From: Hydractinia symbiolongicarpus
Lineage: Eukaryota > Cnidaria > Hydrozoa > Anthoathecata > Hydractiniidae
DNA length: 64,000 nucleotides
Direction of reading: 5' to 3'
NCBI RefSeq assembly: GCF_029227915.1
Contig: NC_079885.1
Coordinates: forward strand, 19,479,001 to 19,543,000
Under the pieces are notes generated by a model that made no database searches, was not told the origin of the DNA, and was given only the letters and a program-made list of their open reading frames with translations. A program made the position numbers and the translations under genes. Shown here piece by piece: positions 1 to 10,340 of the stretch (positions within the stretch are counted from its first letter, which is position 1; each line of letters starts with the position of its first letter).

Positions 1-82
1 TCTCAAAAAGCTTGCCCTGAAAGAACGTACGTACAACTGTTAAAATAGCATTTCAATCAAGAAATAAATATCATCAAGCATA

Positions 83-154
83 TCCCGAGTGGTCTAGTGG
101 TTAGGATCCGGCGCTCTCACCGCCGTGGCCGGGGGATCGATTCCCCGCGCAGGA
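83..154 (+). tRNA. tRNA-Glu(CTC)-like, copy 1
   Basis: A box TGGTCTAGTGG; 5-bp anticodon stem CGGCG/CGCCG around loop CTCTCAC, anticodon CTC. T stem CGGGG/CCCCG closes an 8-nt loop instead of 7, and the acceptor stem has two mismatches, so function is doubtful. Confidence 0.6.
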
Positions 155-612
155 GAATACGATTTTACAACATTTCCTATTGTCGCATCTTTCCATTGGC
201 ACTTTGCAATAATGTGGTAGTGTTAAGTCATTGACGGATTTGGTCCATCTAACAGAAAATGATTAATGCAGAACCTCAGCGTTTCCAATAACTTTTTCCG
301 TATGTTTAAGAAACAAGTACATATTTTCTATTGCATAATAAAGGTTGAGGAAGATTTAGAAAACAGTTTGCGTCGAAGTGTTTAAAGGTTTTCAAGAGAC
401 ATTCTTTCTCCAATATTTTACTAACACCCCGATATGTAACTTGGCGCTTTAATAACTTTGAGATCAGCATATTTGCCAATGGCAGTGTTTCTGATTTTTA
501 ACTCGGCATTTAAGACATGTGAGAAACATTATCTCAAAAACTTGCGCTAAAAGAACGTACGTACAACTGTTAAAATAGCATTTTAATCGCGAAAATAATA
601 TCATCATGCATA

Positions 613-682
613 TCCCGTGTGGTCTAGTGGTTGCGATCCGGCGCTCTCACCGCCGTAGCGGGCTTTAATTCCCCGCCCGAGA
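613..682 (+). pseudogene. tRNA-Glu-like copy 2, degenerate
   Basis: The anticodon arm (CTC) is intact, but the D arm reads ttgcgatcc and the T arm is altered (gggctttaattcccc), destroying the B box. Confidence 0.6.
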
Positions 683-1141
683 GTATACGATTTTACAACA
701 TTTCCTATTCTCGAATCCTGCCTTTGCCACTTCAAAATAATGTGGTAGTGTGAAGGCATTGATAGTCTTGGTCCATCTAACAGAAAATGAATAATGCAGT
801 ACCTCAGCGTTTCCACTAACTTTTTCCGTATGTTTAAGAAATAAGTACAAATTTTCTATTGCATAATAAAGGTTGAGAAAGATTTAAAAAACACTTTTCG
901 TCGAAATGGTTGAAGGTTTTCAAGAGACATTCTTTCTCCAATAATTTACTAACAGCCCGATATGTAACTTGGCGCTTTAATAACTTTGAGATCAGCATAT
1001 TGGCCAATGGCGGTGTTTCTGACTTTTAACTCGGCATTTAAGACATGTGAGAAACATTATCCTAAAAAACTTGCGCTAAAAGAAAGCACGAACAACTGTT
1101 AAAATAGCATTTCAATCGCGAAAATAATATCATCATGCATA

Positions 1142-1210
1142 TCCCGTGTGGTCTAGTGGTTAGAATCCGGCGCTCGCCGCCGTAGCGGGGCTTCAATTCC
1201 CCGCCCGAGA
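1142..1210 (+). pseudogene. tRNA-Glu-like copy 3, anticodon loop deleted
   Basis: The stem-loop reads ggcgctcgccgcc: three bases of the anticodon loop are missing compared with its neighbours. A box intact. Confidence 0.6.
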
Positions 1211-1669
1211 GTATACGATTTTACAACATTTCCTATTCTCGAATCCTGCCTTTGCTACTTTAAAATAATGTGGTAGTGTGAAGGCATTGATGGATTTGGT
1301 CCATCTAACAGAAAATGAATAATGCAGTACCTCAGCGTTTCCACTAACTTTTTCCGTATGTTTAAGAAACAAGTACAAATTTTCTATTGCTTAATAGAGG
1401 TTGAGGAAGATTTACTAAACACTTTGCGTCGAAGTGTTTGAAGGTTTTCAAGAGTCATTCTTTCTCCAATATTTTACTAACAGCCCGATATGTAACTTGG
1501 CGCTTTAATAACTTTGAGATCAGCATATTGGCCAATGGCGGTGTTTCTGACTTTTAACTCGGCATTTAAGACATGTGAGAAACATTATCTCAAAAAACTT
1601 GCGCTTAAAGAACGTACGTACAACTGTTAAAATAGCATTTCAATCGCGAAAATAATATAATCATGCATA

Positions 1670-1740
1670 TCCCGTGTGGTCTAGTGGTTAGGATCCGGCG
1701 CTCTTACCGCCGTAGCGGGGCCTCGATTCCCCGCCCGAGA
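1670..1740 (+). tRNA. tRNA-like copy 4, Glu body with CTT anticodon loop
   Basis: Loop CTCTTAC in the CGGCG/CGCCG stem gives CTT (a Lys anticodon) at positions 34-36. The T loop is 8 nt (cctcgatt) and the acceptor stem has two mismatches. Confidence 0.5.
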
Positions 1741-2198
1741 GTATACGATTTTACAACATTACCTATTCTCGAATCCTGCCTTTGCCACTTTAAAATAATG
1801 TGGTAGTGTGAAGGCATTGATGGATTTGGTCCATCTAACAGAAAATGAATAATGCAGTACCTCAGCGTTTCCACTAACTTTTTCCGTATGTTTAAGAAAT
1901 AAGTACAAATTTTCTATTGCATAATAAAGGTTGAGGAAGATTTAGAAAACACTTTGCGTCGAAGTGTTTGAAGGTTTTTAAGAGACATTCTTTCTCCAAT
2001 ATTTTACTAACAGCCCGATATGTAACTTGGCGCTTTAATAACTTTGAGATCAGCATATTGGCCAATGGCGGTGCTTCTGATTTTTAACTCGGCATTTAAG
2101 ACATGTGAGAAACATTATCTCAAAAAATTGCGCTAAAAGAACGTTCGTACAACTGTTATAACAGCATTTTAATCGCGAAAATAACATCATCATGCATA

Positions 2199-2269
2199 TC
2201 CCGTGTGGTCTAGTGGTTAGGATCCGGCGCTTTCACCGCCGTACCTGGACTTCGATTGCCCGCAAGAGA
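2199..2269 (+). tRNA. tRNA-Glu(TTC)-like, copy 5
   Basis: Loop CTTTCAC gives anticodon TTC. The T loop TTCGATT has normal length, with one mismatch in the T stem and two in the acceptor stem. Followed by the 422-bp short unit. Confidence 0.55.
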
Positions 2270-2620
2270 GTATACGATTTTAAAACATTTCCTATTGTCG
2301 AATCTTGCCATTAAAACTTTATAAAAATGTGGTAGTGTTAAGTCATTGATGGATTTATTCCATCTAACAGAAAATGAATATTGCAGAACCTCAGCGTTTC
2401 CACTAACTTCTTCCGTATATTTAAGAAACGAGTACAAATTTTTAATTGCATATTAAAGGTTGAGGAAGATTTAGAAAATTGGCCAATGGTGGTGTTTCTT
2501 AATTTTAACTCGGCATTTAAGACATGTGAGGAACATTATCTCAAAAATTGTGCGCTGAAAGAACGTAGGTACAACTGTTACAATAGCATTTCAATCAAGA
2601 AAATAATATCATCATGCATA

Positions 2621-2691
2621 TCCCGCGTGGACTAGTGGTTAGGATCCGGCGCCCTTACCGCCGTAGCGGGGCCTCGATTCCCCGCCCGAGA
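2621..2691 (+). tRNA. tRNA-like copy 6, CTT in anticodon position
   Basis: Loop CCCTTAC lacks the universal U33, which argues against translation use. T loop 8 nt. A box changed to TGGACTAGTGG. Confidence 0.45.
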
Positions 2692-3149
2692 GTATACGAT
2701 TTTACAAAATTACCTATTCTCGAATCCTGCCTTTGCCACTTTAAAATAATGTGGTAGTGTGAAGGCATTGATGGATTTGGTCCATCTAACAGAAAATGAA
2801 TAATGCAGTACCTCAGCGTTTCCACTAACTTTTTCCGTATGTTTAAGAAATAAGTACAAATTTTCTATTGCATAATAAAGGTTGAGGAAGATTTAGAAAA
2901 CACTTTGCGTCGAAGTGTTTGAAGGTTTTTAAGAGACATTCTTTCTCCAATATTTTACTAACAGCCCGATATGTAACTTGGCGCTTTAATAACTTTGAGA
3001 TCAGCATATTGGCCAATGGCGGTGTTTCTGATTTTGTACTCGGCATTTAAGACATGTGAGAAACATTATCTCAAAAAATTGCGCTAAAAGAACGTACGTA
3101 CAACTGTTATAATAGCATTTTAATCGCGAAAATAACATCATCATGCATA

Positions 3150-3220
3150 TCACGTGTGGTCTAGTGGTTAGGATCCGGCGCTTTCACCGCCGTACCTGGA
3201 CTTCGATTGCCCGCAAGAGA
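3150..3220 (+). tRNA. tRNA-Glu(TTC)-like, copy 7
   Basis: Same subtype as copy 5, with one further acceptor change (tcacgtg). Followed by a 422-bp unit. Confidence 0.5.
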
Positions 3221-3571
3221 GTATACGATTGTAAAACATTTCGTATTGTCGAATCTTGCCATTAAAACTTTATAAAAATGTGGTAGTGTTAAGTCATTGA
3301 TGGATTTATTCCGTCTAACAGAAAATGAATATTGCAGAACCTCAGCGTTTCCACTAACTTCTTCCGTATATTTAAGAAACGAGTACAACTTTTTAATTGC
3401 ATATTAAAGGTTGAGGAAGATTTAGAAAATTGGCCAATGGTGGTGTTTCTTAATTTTAACTCGGCATTTAAGACATGTGAGGAACATTATCTCAAAAATT
3501 GTGCGCTGAAAGAACGTAGGTACAACTGTTACAATAGCATTTCAATCGGGAAAATAATATCATCATGCATA

Positions 3572-3642
3572 TCCCGCGTGTTCTAGTGGGTAGAGTCCGG
3601 CGCTCTCACCGCCGTGGCCGGGGTTCGATTCACCGCCTGGGA
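3572..3642 (+). tRNA. tRNA-Glu(CTC)-like, copy 8
   Basis: One of the better copies: anticodon CTC, 7-nt T loop TTCGATT, one T-stem mismatch, and acceptor TCCCGCG/CCTGGGA with one mismatch and one wobble pair. A-box region changed to tgttctagtggg. Confidence 0.55.
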
Positions 3643-4100
3643 GAATACGATTTTACAACATTTCCTATTGTCGAATCTTGCCACTGCCGCTTTAAAATAA
3701 TGTGGTAGTGTTAAGTCATTGATGGATTTGGTCTATCTAACAGAAAATGAATAATGCAGAACATCAGCGTTTCCTCTAACTTTTTCCGTACTTTAAGAAA
3801 CAAGTACAAATTTTCAATTGCATAATAAGGTTTGAGGAAGATTTAGAAAGTACTTTGCGTCGAAGTGTTTGAAGGTTTTCGAGAAACATACTTTCTCCAA
3901 TATTTTACTAACAGCCCGAGATGTAACTTGGTGCTTTAAAAACTTTGAGATAAGCATATTAGCCAATGGCGGTGTTTCTGTGTTTTGACTCGGCATATGA
4001 GATATGTGAGAAATATTATCTCAAAAAGCTTGCCCTGAAAGAACGTACGTACAACTGTTAAAATAGCATTTCAATCAAGAAATAAATATCATCAAGCATA

Positions 4101-4172
4101 TCCCGAGTGGTCTAGTGGTTAGGATCCGGCGCTCTCACCGCCGTGGCCGGGGGATCGATTCCCCGCCCGAGA
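4101..4172 (+). tRNA. tRNA-Glu(CTC)-like, copy 9
   Basis: Same anticodon arm and 8-nt T loop as copy 1, but with the cccgaga 3' acceptor strand, as if a copy-1 type and a copy-4 type unit had recombined inside the tRNA-like core. Confidence 0.5.
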
Positions 4173-4631
4173 GTATACGATTTTACAACATTTCCTATTC
4201 TCGAATCCTGCCTTTGCCACTTTAAAATAATGTGGTAGTGTGAAGGCATTGATGGATTTGGTCCATCTAACATAAAATGAATAATGCAGTGCATCAGCGT
4301 TTCCACTAACTTTTTCCGTATGTTTAAGAAACAAGTACAAATTTTCTATTGCTTAATAGAGGTTGAGGAAGATTTAGAAAACACTTTGCGTCGAAATGGT
4401 TGAAGGTTTTCAAGAGTCATTCTTTCTCCAATATTTTACTAACAGCCCGATATGTAACTTGGCGCTTTAATAAGTATGAGATCAGCATATTGGCCAATGG
4501 CGGTGTTTCTGATTGTTAACTCGGCATTTAAGACATGTGAGAAACATTATCTCAAAAAACTTGCGCTAAAAGAACGTACGTACAACTGTTAAAATAGCAT
4601 TTCAATCGCGAAAAGAATATAATCATGCATG

Positions 4632-4702
4632 TCCCGTGTGGTCTAGTGGTTAGGATCCGGCGCTCTTACCGCCGTAGCGGGGCCTCGATTCCCCGCCCGA
4701 GA
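4632..4702 (+). tRNA. tRNA-like copy 10, CTT anticodon loop
   Basis: Near-identical to copy 4: loop CTCTTAC and 8-nt T loop. Confidence 0.5.
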
Positions 4703-5160
4703 GTATACGATTTTACAACATTACCTATTCTCGAATCCTGCCTTTGCCACTTTAAAATAATGTGGTAGTGTGAAGGCATTGATGGATTTGGTCCATCTAA
4801 CAGAAAATGAATAATGCAGCACCTCAGCGTTTCCACTAACTTTTTCCGTATGTTTAAGAAATAAGTACAAATTTTCTATTGCATAATAAAGGATGAGGAA
4901 GTTTTAGAAAACACTTTGCGTCGAAGTGTTTGAAGGTGTTTAAGAGACATTCTTTCTGCAATATTTTACTAACAGCCCGATATGCAACTTGGCGCTTTAA
5001 AAACTTTGAGATCAGCATATTGGCCAATGGCGGTGTTTCTGATTTTTAACTCGGAATTTAAGACATGTGAGAAACATTATCTCAAAAAATTGCGCTAAAA
5101 GAACGTACGTACAACTGTTATAATAGCATTTTAATCGCGAAAATAACATCATCATGCATA

Positions 5161-5231
5161 TCCCGTGTGGTCTAGTGGTTAGGATCCGGCGCTTTCACCG
5201 CCGTACCTGGACTTCGATTGCCCGCAAGAGA
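5161..5231 (+). tRNA. tRNA-Glu(TTC)-like, copy 11
   Basis: Same as copy 5 in the core; third member of the TTC/short-unit subtype. Confidence 0.55.
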
Positions 5232-5582
5232 GTATACGATTTTAAAACATTTCCTATTGTCGAATCTTGCCATTAAAACTTTATAAAAATGTGGTAGTGT
5301 TAAGTCATTGATGGATTTATTCCATCTAACAGAAAATGAATATTGCAGAACCTCAGCGTTTCCACTAACTTCTTCCGTATATTTAAGAAACGAGTACAAA
5401 TTTTTAATTGCATAATAAAGGTTGGGGAAGATTTAGAAAATTGGCCAATGGTGGTGTTTCTTAATTTTAACTCGGCATTTTAGACATGTGAGGAACATTA
5501 TCTCAAAAATTGTGCGCTGAAAGAACGTAGGTACAACTGTTACAATAGCATTTCAATCGGGAAAATAATATCATCATGCATA

Positions 5583-5653
5583 TCCCGCGTGTTCTAGTGG
5601 GTAGAGTCCGGCGCTCTCACCGCCGTGGCCGGAGTTCGATTCACCGCCTGGGG
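5583..5653 (+). tRNA. tRNA-Glu(CTC)-like, copy 12
   Basis: Same as copy 8 apart from changes in the T stem (cggag) and the 3' acceptor strand (cctgggg). Confidence 0.5.
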
Positions 5654-6111
5654 TAATACGATTTTACAACATTTCCTATTGTCGAATCTTGCCACTGCCG
5701 CTTTAAAATAATGTGGTAGTGTTAAGTCATTGATGGATTTGGTCCATCTAACATAAAATGAATAATGCAGAACCTCAGCGTTTCCTCTAACTTTTTCCGT
5801 ACTTTAAGAAACAAGTACAAATTTTCAATTGCATAATTAGGGTTGAGGAAGATTTAGAAAGTACTTTGCGTCGAATTGTTTGAAGGTTTTCGAGAAACAT
5901 ACTTTCTCCAATATTTTACTAACAGCCCGAGATGTAACTTGGTGCTTTAAAAACTTTGAGATCAGCATATTAGCCAATGGCGGTGTTTCTGTGTTTTAAC
6001 TCGGCATATGAGATATGTGAGAAATATTATCTCAAAAAGCTTGCCCTGAAAGAACGTACGTACAACTGTTAAAATAGCATTTCAATCAAGAAATAAATAT
6101 CATCAAGCATA

Positions 6112-6183
6112 TCCCGAGTGGTCTAGTGCTTAGGATCCGGCGCTCTCACCGCCGTGGCCGGGGGATCGATTCCCCGCGCAGGA
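6112..6183 (+). tRNA. tRNA-Glu(CTC)-like, copy 13
   Basis: Same as copy 1 except the A box (TGGTCTAGTGC). Confidence 0.5.
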
Positions 6184-6641
6184 GAATACGATTTTACAAC
6201 ATTTCCTATTGTCGCTTCTTTCCATTGCCACTTTGCAATAATGTGGTAGTGTTAAGTCATTGACGGATTTGGTCCATCTAACAGAAAATGAATAATGCAG
6301 AACCTCAGCGTTTCCACTAACCTTCTCCGTATGTTTAAGAAACAAGTACAAATTTTCAATTGCATAATAAGGGTTGAGGAAGATTTAGAAAATTCTTTGC
6401 GTCGAAGTGTTTGAAGGTTTTGGAGAGACATTCTTTCTCCAATATTTTACTAACAGCCCGATATGTAACTTGGTGCTTTAAAAACTTTGATGTCAGCATA
6501 TTAGCCAATGGCGGTGTTTCTGACTTTTAACTCGGCATTTAAGACATGGGAGAAATGTTATCTCAAAAAACTTGCCTGAAAGAACGTACGTATAACTGTT
6601 AAAATAGCATTTTAATTGCGAAATAAACATCATCAAGAATA

Positions 6642-6713
6642 TCCCGAGTGGTCTAGTGGTTAGGATCCGGCGCTCTCACCGCCGTGGCCGGGGGATCGAT
6701 TCCCTGCGCGGGA
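6642..6713 (+). tRNA. tRNA-Glu(CTC)-like, copy 14
   Basis: Acceptor TCCCGAG/CGCGGGA with a single mismatch, perfect anticodon stem, CTC anticodon. The T loop is still 8 nt. Confidence 0.55.
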
Positions 6714-7139
6714 GAAAACGATTTTACAACATTTCCTATTGTCGCATCTTGCCATTGCCACTTTAAAGTAATGTGGCAGTTTTAAGTCATTGATGGATTT
6801 GATCCATCTAAGAGAGAATGGATATTGCAGAACCTCAGTGTGTCCACCAATTTTTTCCAGGTCTTTAACAAACATGCACAAATTTTCAATTGCAGAATAA
6901 AGGTTGTGTTGAAGTGTTTGAAAGTTTTCGAGAGACATTCTTTCTCCAATATTTTACTAACAGCCCGATATATAACTTGGTGCTTTAATAACTTTGAGGT
7001 CAGCATATTGGCCAATGGCGGTTTTTCTGACATTTAACTCGTCATTAAAGACATGTGAGAAACATTATCTCAAAAAAAAGAACGTACGTACAACTATTAA
7101 AATGAAATTTCCATCGCGAATATTATATCATCATAGATA

Positions 7140-7200
7140 TCCCGTGTGGTCTACTCGTTAGGATCCGCCACTTTCATTGGTTCAATACCCCGCACGGAGA
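7140..7200 (+). pseudogene. tRNA-Glu-like copy 15, internally deleted
   Basis: Only about 61 nt: the 3' half of the anticodon arm and the variable loop are missing (ccactttcattggttcaatacc). Confidence 0.6.
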
Positions 7201-7657
7201 ATGCCATTTTACATCTTTTTCCTATTATCGAATTTTGCTTTTGAAACTTTAAAATAATATGGTAGTGTTAAGTCATTGATGGACTTCGTCCATCTAAGAG
7301 AAAATGAACAATGCTGAATCTCAGAGTTTCCATTACCTTTTTCTGTATGTTTAACAAACAAGTTCAAATTTTCAATTGCAAAGTAAAAGTTGAGGAAGGT
7401 TTTAAAATACTTTTCGTCGAAGTGTTTGAAGGTTTTCGAGAGACATTCTTTCTCTAATATTTTACTAACAGCCCGATATGCAACTTGGTGCTTTAATAAC
7501 TTTGAGATTAGCATAATGGCCAATGGCGGTGTTTTTGAATTTTAACTCGGCATTTAAGACATGTGAGAAACATTATCTCAAAAAATTTGCGCTGAAAGAG
7601 GGTACGTACAACTGTTAAAATAGCTTTTCAATCGCGAAAATAATATCATCATGCATA

Positions 7658-7728
7658 TCCCATGTGGTCTAGTGGCTAAAATCCGGCGCTCTCCCCACCG
7701 TGGCCGGGGTTCGATTACGCGCACGATA
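7658..7728 (+). pseudogene. tRNA-Glu-like copy 16, degenerate
   Basis: Loop CTCTCCC, a mismatch in the anticodon stem (CGGCG/CACCG), and broken T and acceptor stems. Confidence 0.55.
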
Positions 7729-8187
7729 GTGTACGATTTTACAACATTTCTTATTGTCGAATTTTGCATTTGCCACTTTATAATAATGTGGTAGTGTTAA
7801 CTAATTGATGGATTTGGTGCAACTAACAGAAAATGAACAATGCAGAAACTCAGCATTTCCGCTGTCTTTTTCCATGTGTTTAACAAACATGTACAAATTT
7901 TCAATTGCATAATAAAAGTTGAGGAAGGTCTTAAAATACTTTTCGTCGAAGTGTTTGAAGGTTTTCGAAAGACATTCTTTCTCCAATGTTTTACTAACAG
8001 CCCGATATATAACTTGGTGCTTTAATAACTTTGAGATCAGCATATTGGCCAATGGCGGTGTTTCTGACATTTTACTCGGCATTTAAGAGATGTGAGAAAC
8101 ATTATCTCAAAAAAACTTGCGCTGAAAGAATGTACGTACAACTGTTAAAATAGCATTTCAATCGGCAAAATAAGTTCATCATGCATA

Positions 8188-8258
8188 TCCCGTGTGGTCT
8201 AGTGGTGAGGATCCGGCCTTCTCACTGCCGTGGCTGGGGTTCGATTCCACGCACGGGA
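8188..8258 (+). tRNA. tRNA-Glu(CTC), copy 17, best preserved
   Basis: Perfect 7-bp acceptor stem TCCCGTG/CACGGGA; A box TGGTCTAGTGG; B box GGTTCGATTCC; anticodon CTC with U33; 7-nt T loop TTCGATT and one T-stem mismatch. The most likely functional copy and closest to a founder tRNA gene. No T run follows directly as a Pol III terminator. Confidence 0.65.
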
Positions 8259-8624
8259 GATTTCGATTGTACAACATTTCCTATTGTCGAATTTTGCATT
8301 TGACACTTTATAACAATGTGGTAGTGTTAACTAATTGATGGATTTGGTCCATCTAACAGAAAATGAACAATGCAGAAACTCAGCATTTCCACTGGCTTTT
8401 TCCATGTGTTAAACAAACATGTACAAATTTTCAATTGCAAAGTAAAAGTTGAGGAAGGTTTAGAAAATACTTGCGTCGAAGTGTTTGAAGGTTTTTGCAA
8501 AACTTTCTTGTTGCCACATCTGTGTAAATGCAATATATCTATCAAAAAAAAAGAAAACATTTTCAAATTTCCATGGCAACAGTTTACAAGATTGAACTGT
8601 AAAAGTTTTTCTGAAAACATAAAA

Positions 8625-9263
8625 ATGGAAATACAAGTTTTATTGGCAACTATTTCACTTCTTCTTGAAGATGACAATGTGGGATACACAAAAGGTAAGA
8701 AAAAAAGTGGAAATAAACGCAAGTGGATAAGACCGTGGATGCAACGAAGAAATAAAGAGGGAGCATGTCATAAAATTTTCCAGTAACTAATGTGGGAAGA
8801 TTCTAAAGGTTTCCGAGAATACATAAGAATTGATGAAGCTTAATATGATGAATTTGTTAAACGTTTACGACCTTATTTAACAAAGAAAGACACAATAATG
8901 CGTAATGTATTAAACCTGAATAAATGTGTTGCTTGACGCTCAGGTATCTTGCCAGTGGCGAGTCATATGGATTCCTGGAATATCAATTTAGAATAAGCAG
9001 AAAAACAATTTCCTACATTATTGCTGAGGTTTGTCTTGCTACATTAAAATCGTTTGGAAAAGAATATCTTCACACTCCTAATACCGTAGAACAATGGCAA
9101 GCCATAAGTAAGAAATTCCAATATTCGATGGGATTTTTCGAACGGAATGAGTGACGTAGATGATAAGCATGTGGTTTTTGAACAGCCTAAGAATTCTGGT
9201 TCCCATTACCGTAATTACAAAGGTACGGATAGCGTAATGGGTATGGTTGGTCCGGTCCCATAA
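8625..9263 (+). pseudogene. PIF/Harbinger transposase, broken
   Basis: DNA transposase of the PIF/Harbinger (HARBI1-like) superfamily, which cuts and pastes its element through a DDE nuclease. The reading starts at ATG 8625 and contains KRKWIRPWMQRRNKEGA (8715 onward), the usual N-terminal motif. After a stop at 8784 it resumes with EYIRIDEA-like residues and, at about 8940-9150, the helix-turn-helix block LRYLASGESYGFLEYQFRIS. A frameshift near 9150 leads to DDKHVVFEQPKNSGSHYRNY (9159-9263), the first part of the DDE domain. It stops where the middle and end of the domain should follow; the sequence joins directly to the end of the convergent MADF gene. Stops, frameshifts and the internal deletion show it is dead. 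Confidence 0.85.
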
Positions 9264-9975
9264 CTCTGTTTTAGCAGATTGCTCTTCCTCCTTGTTTGTA
9301 ATTTTCTTTCTTTTACTTGCCGGTGCCAAATAATATTCCTCTGTGTCTAACGATGAATATGAGTCATCAACAGCACATGTTATTTCGACAAATGTCATGC
9401 TTCCAAAATGTTTCCATGAAAACACAAACAAATCACGTGAACCTAAGTCAGAGCTTTCGGAAGCTTCTTGACGCTGACGCTCCCTTTTAAAAATAGTCAA
9501 AAGGTTGTGCCACTCTTTTTTAATTTCGTCAGTCGTACATATTTTTTACATTCTTCAATTAACTTATTTAATATTGCTTGTCTTAAGCCGCGGTTTCGAT
9601 ATTCTTGCATTCTATGATCCAACAGCGGTGGATTGTTTTTGTAGAAATTAATTAACCTATCTCTTTCCTCGTCTGTAAACACTGTGGTTTTTATTTTTTC
9701 TTCTTCAAGAAAAAAAAGCATTTGATCATAGAGCTTCCATTTCTTCAAACAATTCTTGTACTTCCTTGATGCTCAATTACATCAACTGTGTACTTTCCAT
9801 CGAATAACTTCATTAAATTCCCCTTTGCATCTCTTTTTCGTTGCTTACTATTAGCTTGAAATCCTTTATTATCTTCGTAAAATTTAATAAGATTATTTTT
9901 TTCTTCGTCAGAAAGACGTACATTGGTCTGATTCTCTTGATTTTCAGTTATCTCGTCTTGTCTTTCCTCCGCCAT
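9264..9975 (-). pseudogene. MADF/Myb-SANT-like accessory protein of a Harbinger element, broken
   Basis: PIF/Harbinger elements usually carry a second gene for a Myb/SANT or MADF-type DNA-binding protein that helps the transposase. Minus-strand reading from ATG 9975 gives LSDEEKNNLIKFYEDNKGFQ and MKLFDGKYTVDVI (one MADF-like helix set), then a stop at 9745. A second stretch (9748-9497) has DERDRLINFYKNNPPLLDHR followed by AILNKLIEE, another MADF-like repeat. A third frame (9500 down to about 9264) carries a linker and the basic, acidic tail ASKRKKITNKEEEQSAK. Three reading frames are needed, so it is inactive. The arrangement is convergent with the transposase, as in intact elements. Confidence 0.75.
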
Positions 9976-10039
9976 TTTGACCTTTGATTATTCAGCAAAT
10001 TACTGCATTGTGATTGGTCACGCGTAAAAGTGTTGCATC

Positions 10040-10340
10040 AGAATTTTTGCAGCAAGTGGCGAGACGGAGAATATTCATAAGTGTAACGTTTTCTTTGCTG
10101 CTGGTAACGTTTTTTTATTAAACACAACATTTTTTCGTTGCCAGTAACAAGATACAAAATCAAATCGATTTGATTTTGTATCTTGTTACTGGCAATAAAA
10201 TTAATGTTGCGAGTAACAAAAAATATTGTGAGCAACAAAAAGTTTCTCTGGCGACACAAGTTAACATTTTTAGGCGATAGTAATTAACATGAATATGTTA
10301 TTATCGCCCGAAAATATTCTCTCGTGTCCCCGTGGCTTTA
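10040..10340. repeat. Foldback region with a 58-bp perfect palindrome
   Basis: 10138-10195 is a perfect, spacerless inverted repeat (arms of 29 bp meeting at 10166/10167; centre caaatcgatttg). Around it are scattered forms of a gttgccagtaacaa-like motif in both orientations, and a second hairpin at 10273-10308 (GGCGATA...TATCGCC). The ends are loosely inverted (gagaatatt near 10070 and aatattctc near 10313). This looks like a foldback/MITE of about 280 bp next to the Harbinger remnant. Confidence 0.7.

Larger units (their letters stand above)
1..8497 (+). repeat. Tandem array of about 529-bp units each carrying a tRNA-Glu-like sequence
   Basis: Seventeen tRNA-like cores start at 83, 613, 1142, 1670, 2199, 2621, 3150, 3572, 4101, 4632, 5161, 5583, 6112, 6642, 7140, 7658 and 8188. 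Spacing is 528-531 bp for most. Three units (from 2199, 3150, 5161) are exactly 422 bp because about 107 bp of spacer, between the run ttagaaaa and ttggccaatgg, is missing; these three are also the copies with a TTC anticodon. The spacer is well conserved (blocks such as cagcccgatatgtaacttgg, acaactgttaaaatagcatt). Copies 1, 9 and 13 share a private spacer variant, and the order of unit types around 3150-4101 recurs at 5161-6112, so the array has higher-order structure. It ends near 8497, where similarity stops at transposon sequence. The left edge is outside the window. Confidence 0.93.

Noticed and set aside
665-6938. Recurrent minus-strand readings of about 60-90 residues (MYLFLKHTEKVSGN and similar) in the array
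   Set aside because: They are created by the tandem repeat itself, cross the tRNA-like cores, shift frame between copies and show no family features; better explained as shadows of the repeat.
1-8497. Array considered as CRISPR or rDNA/5S repeat
   Set aside because: Units are 529 bp with tRNA cores, not short repeats with unique spacers; no 5S, 5.8S, 18S or 28S sequence recognised.
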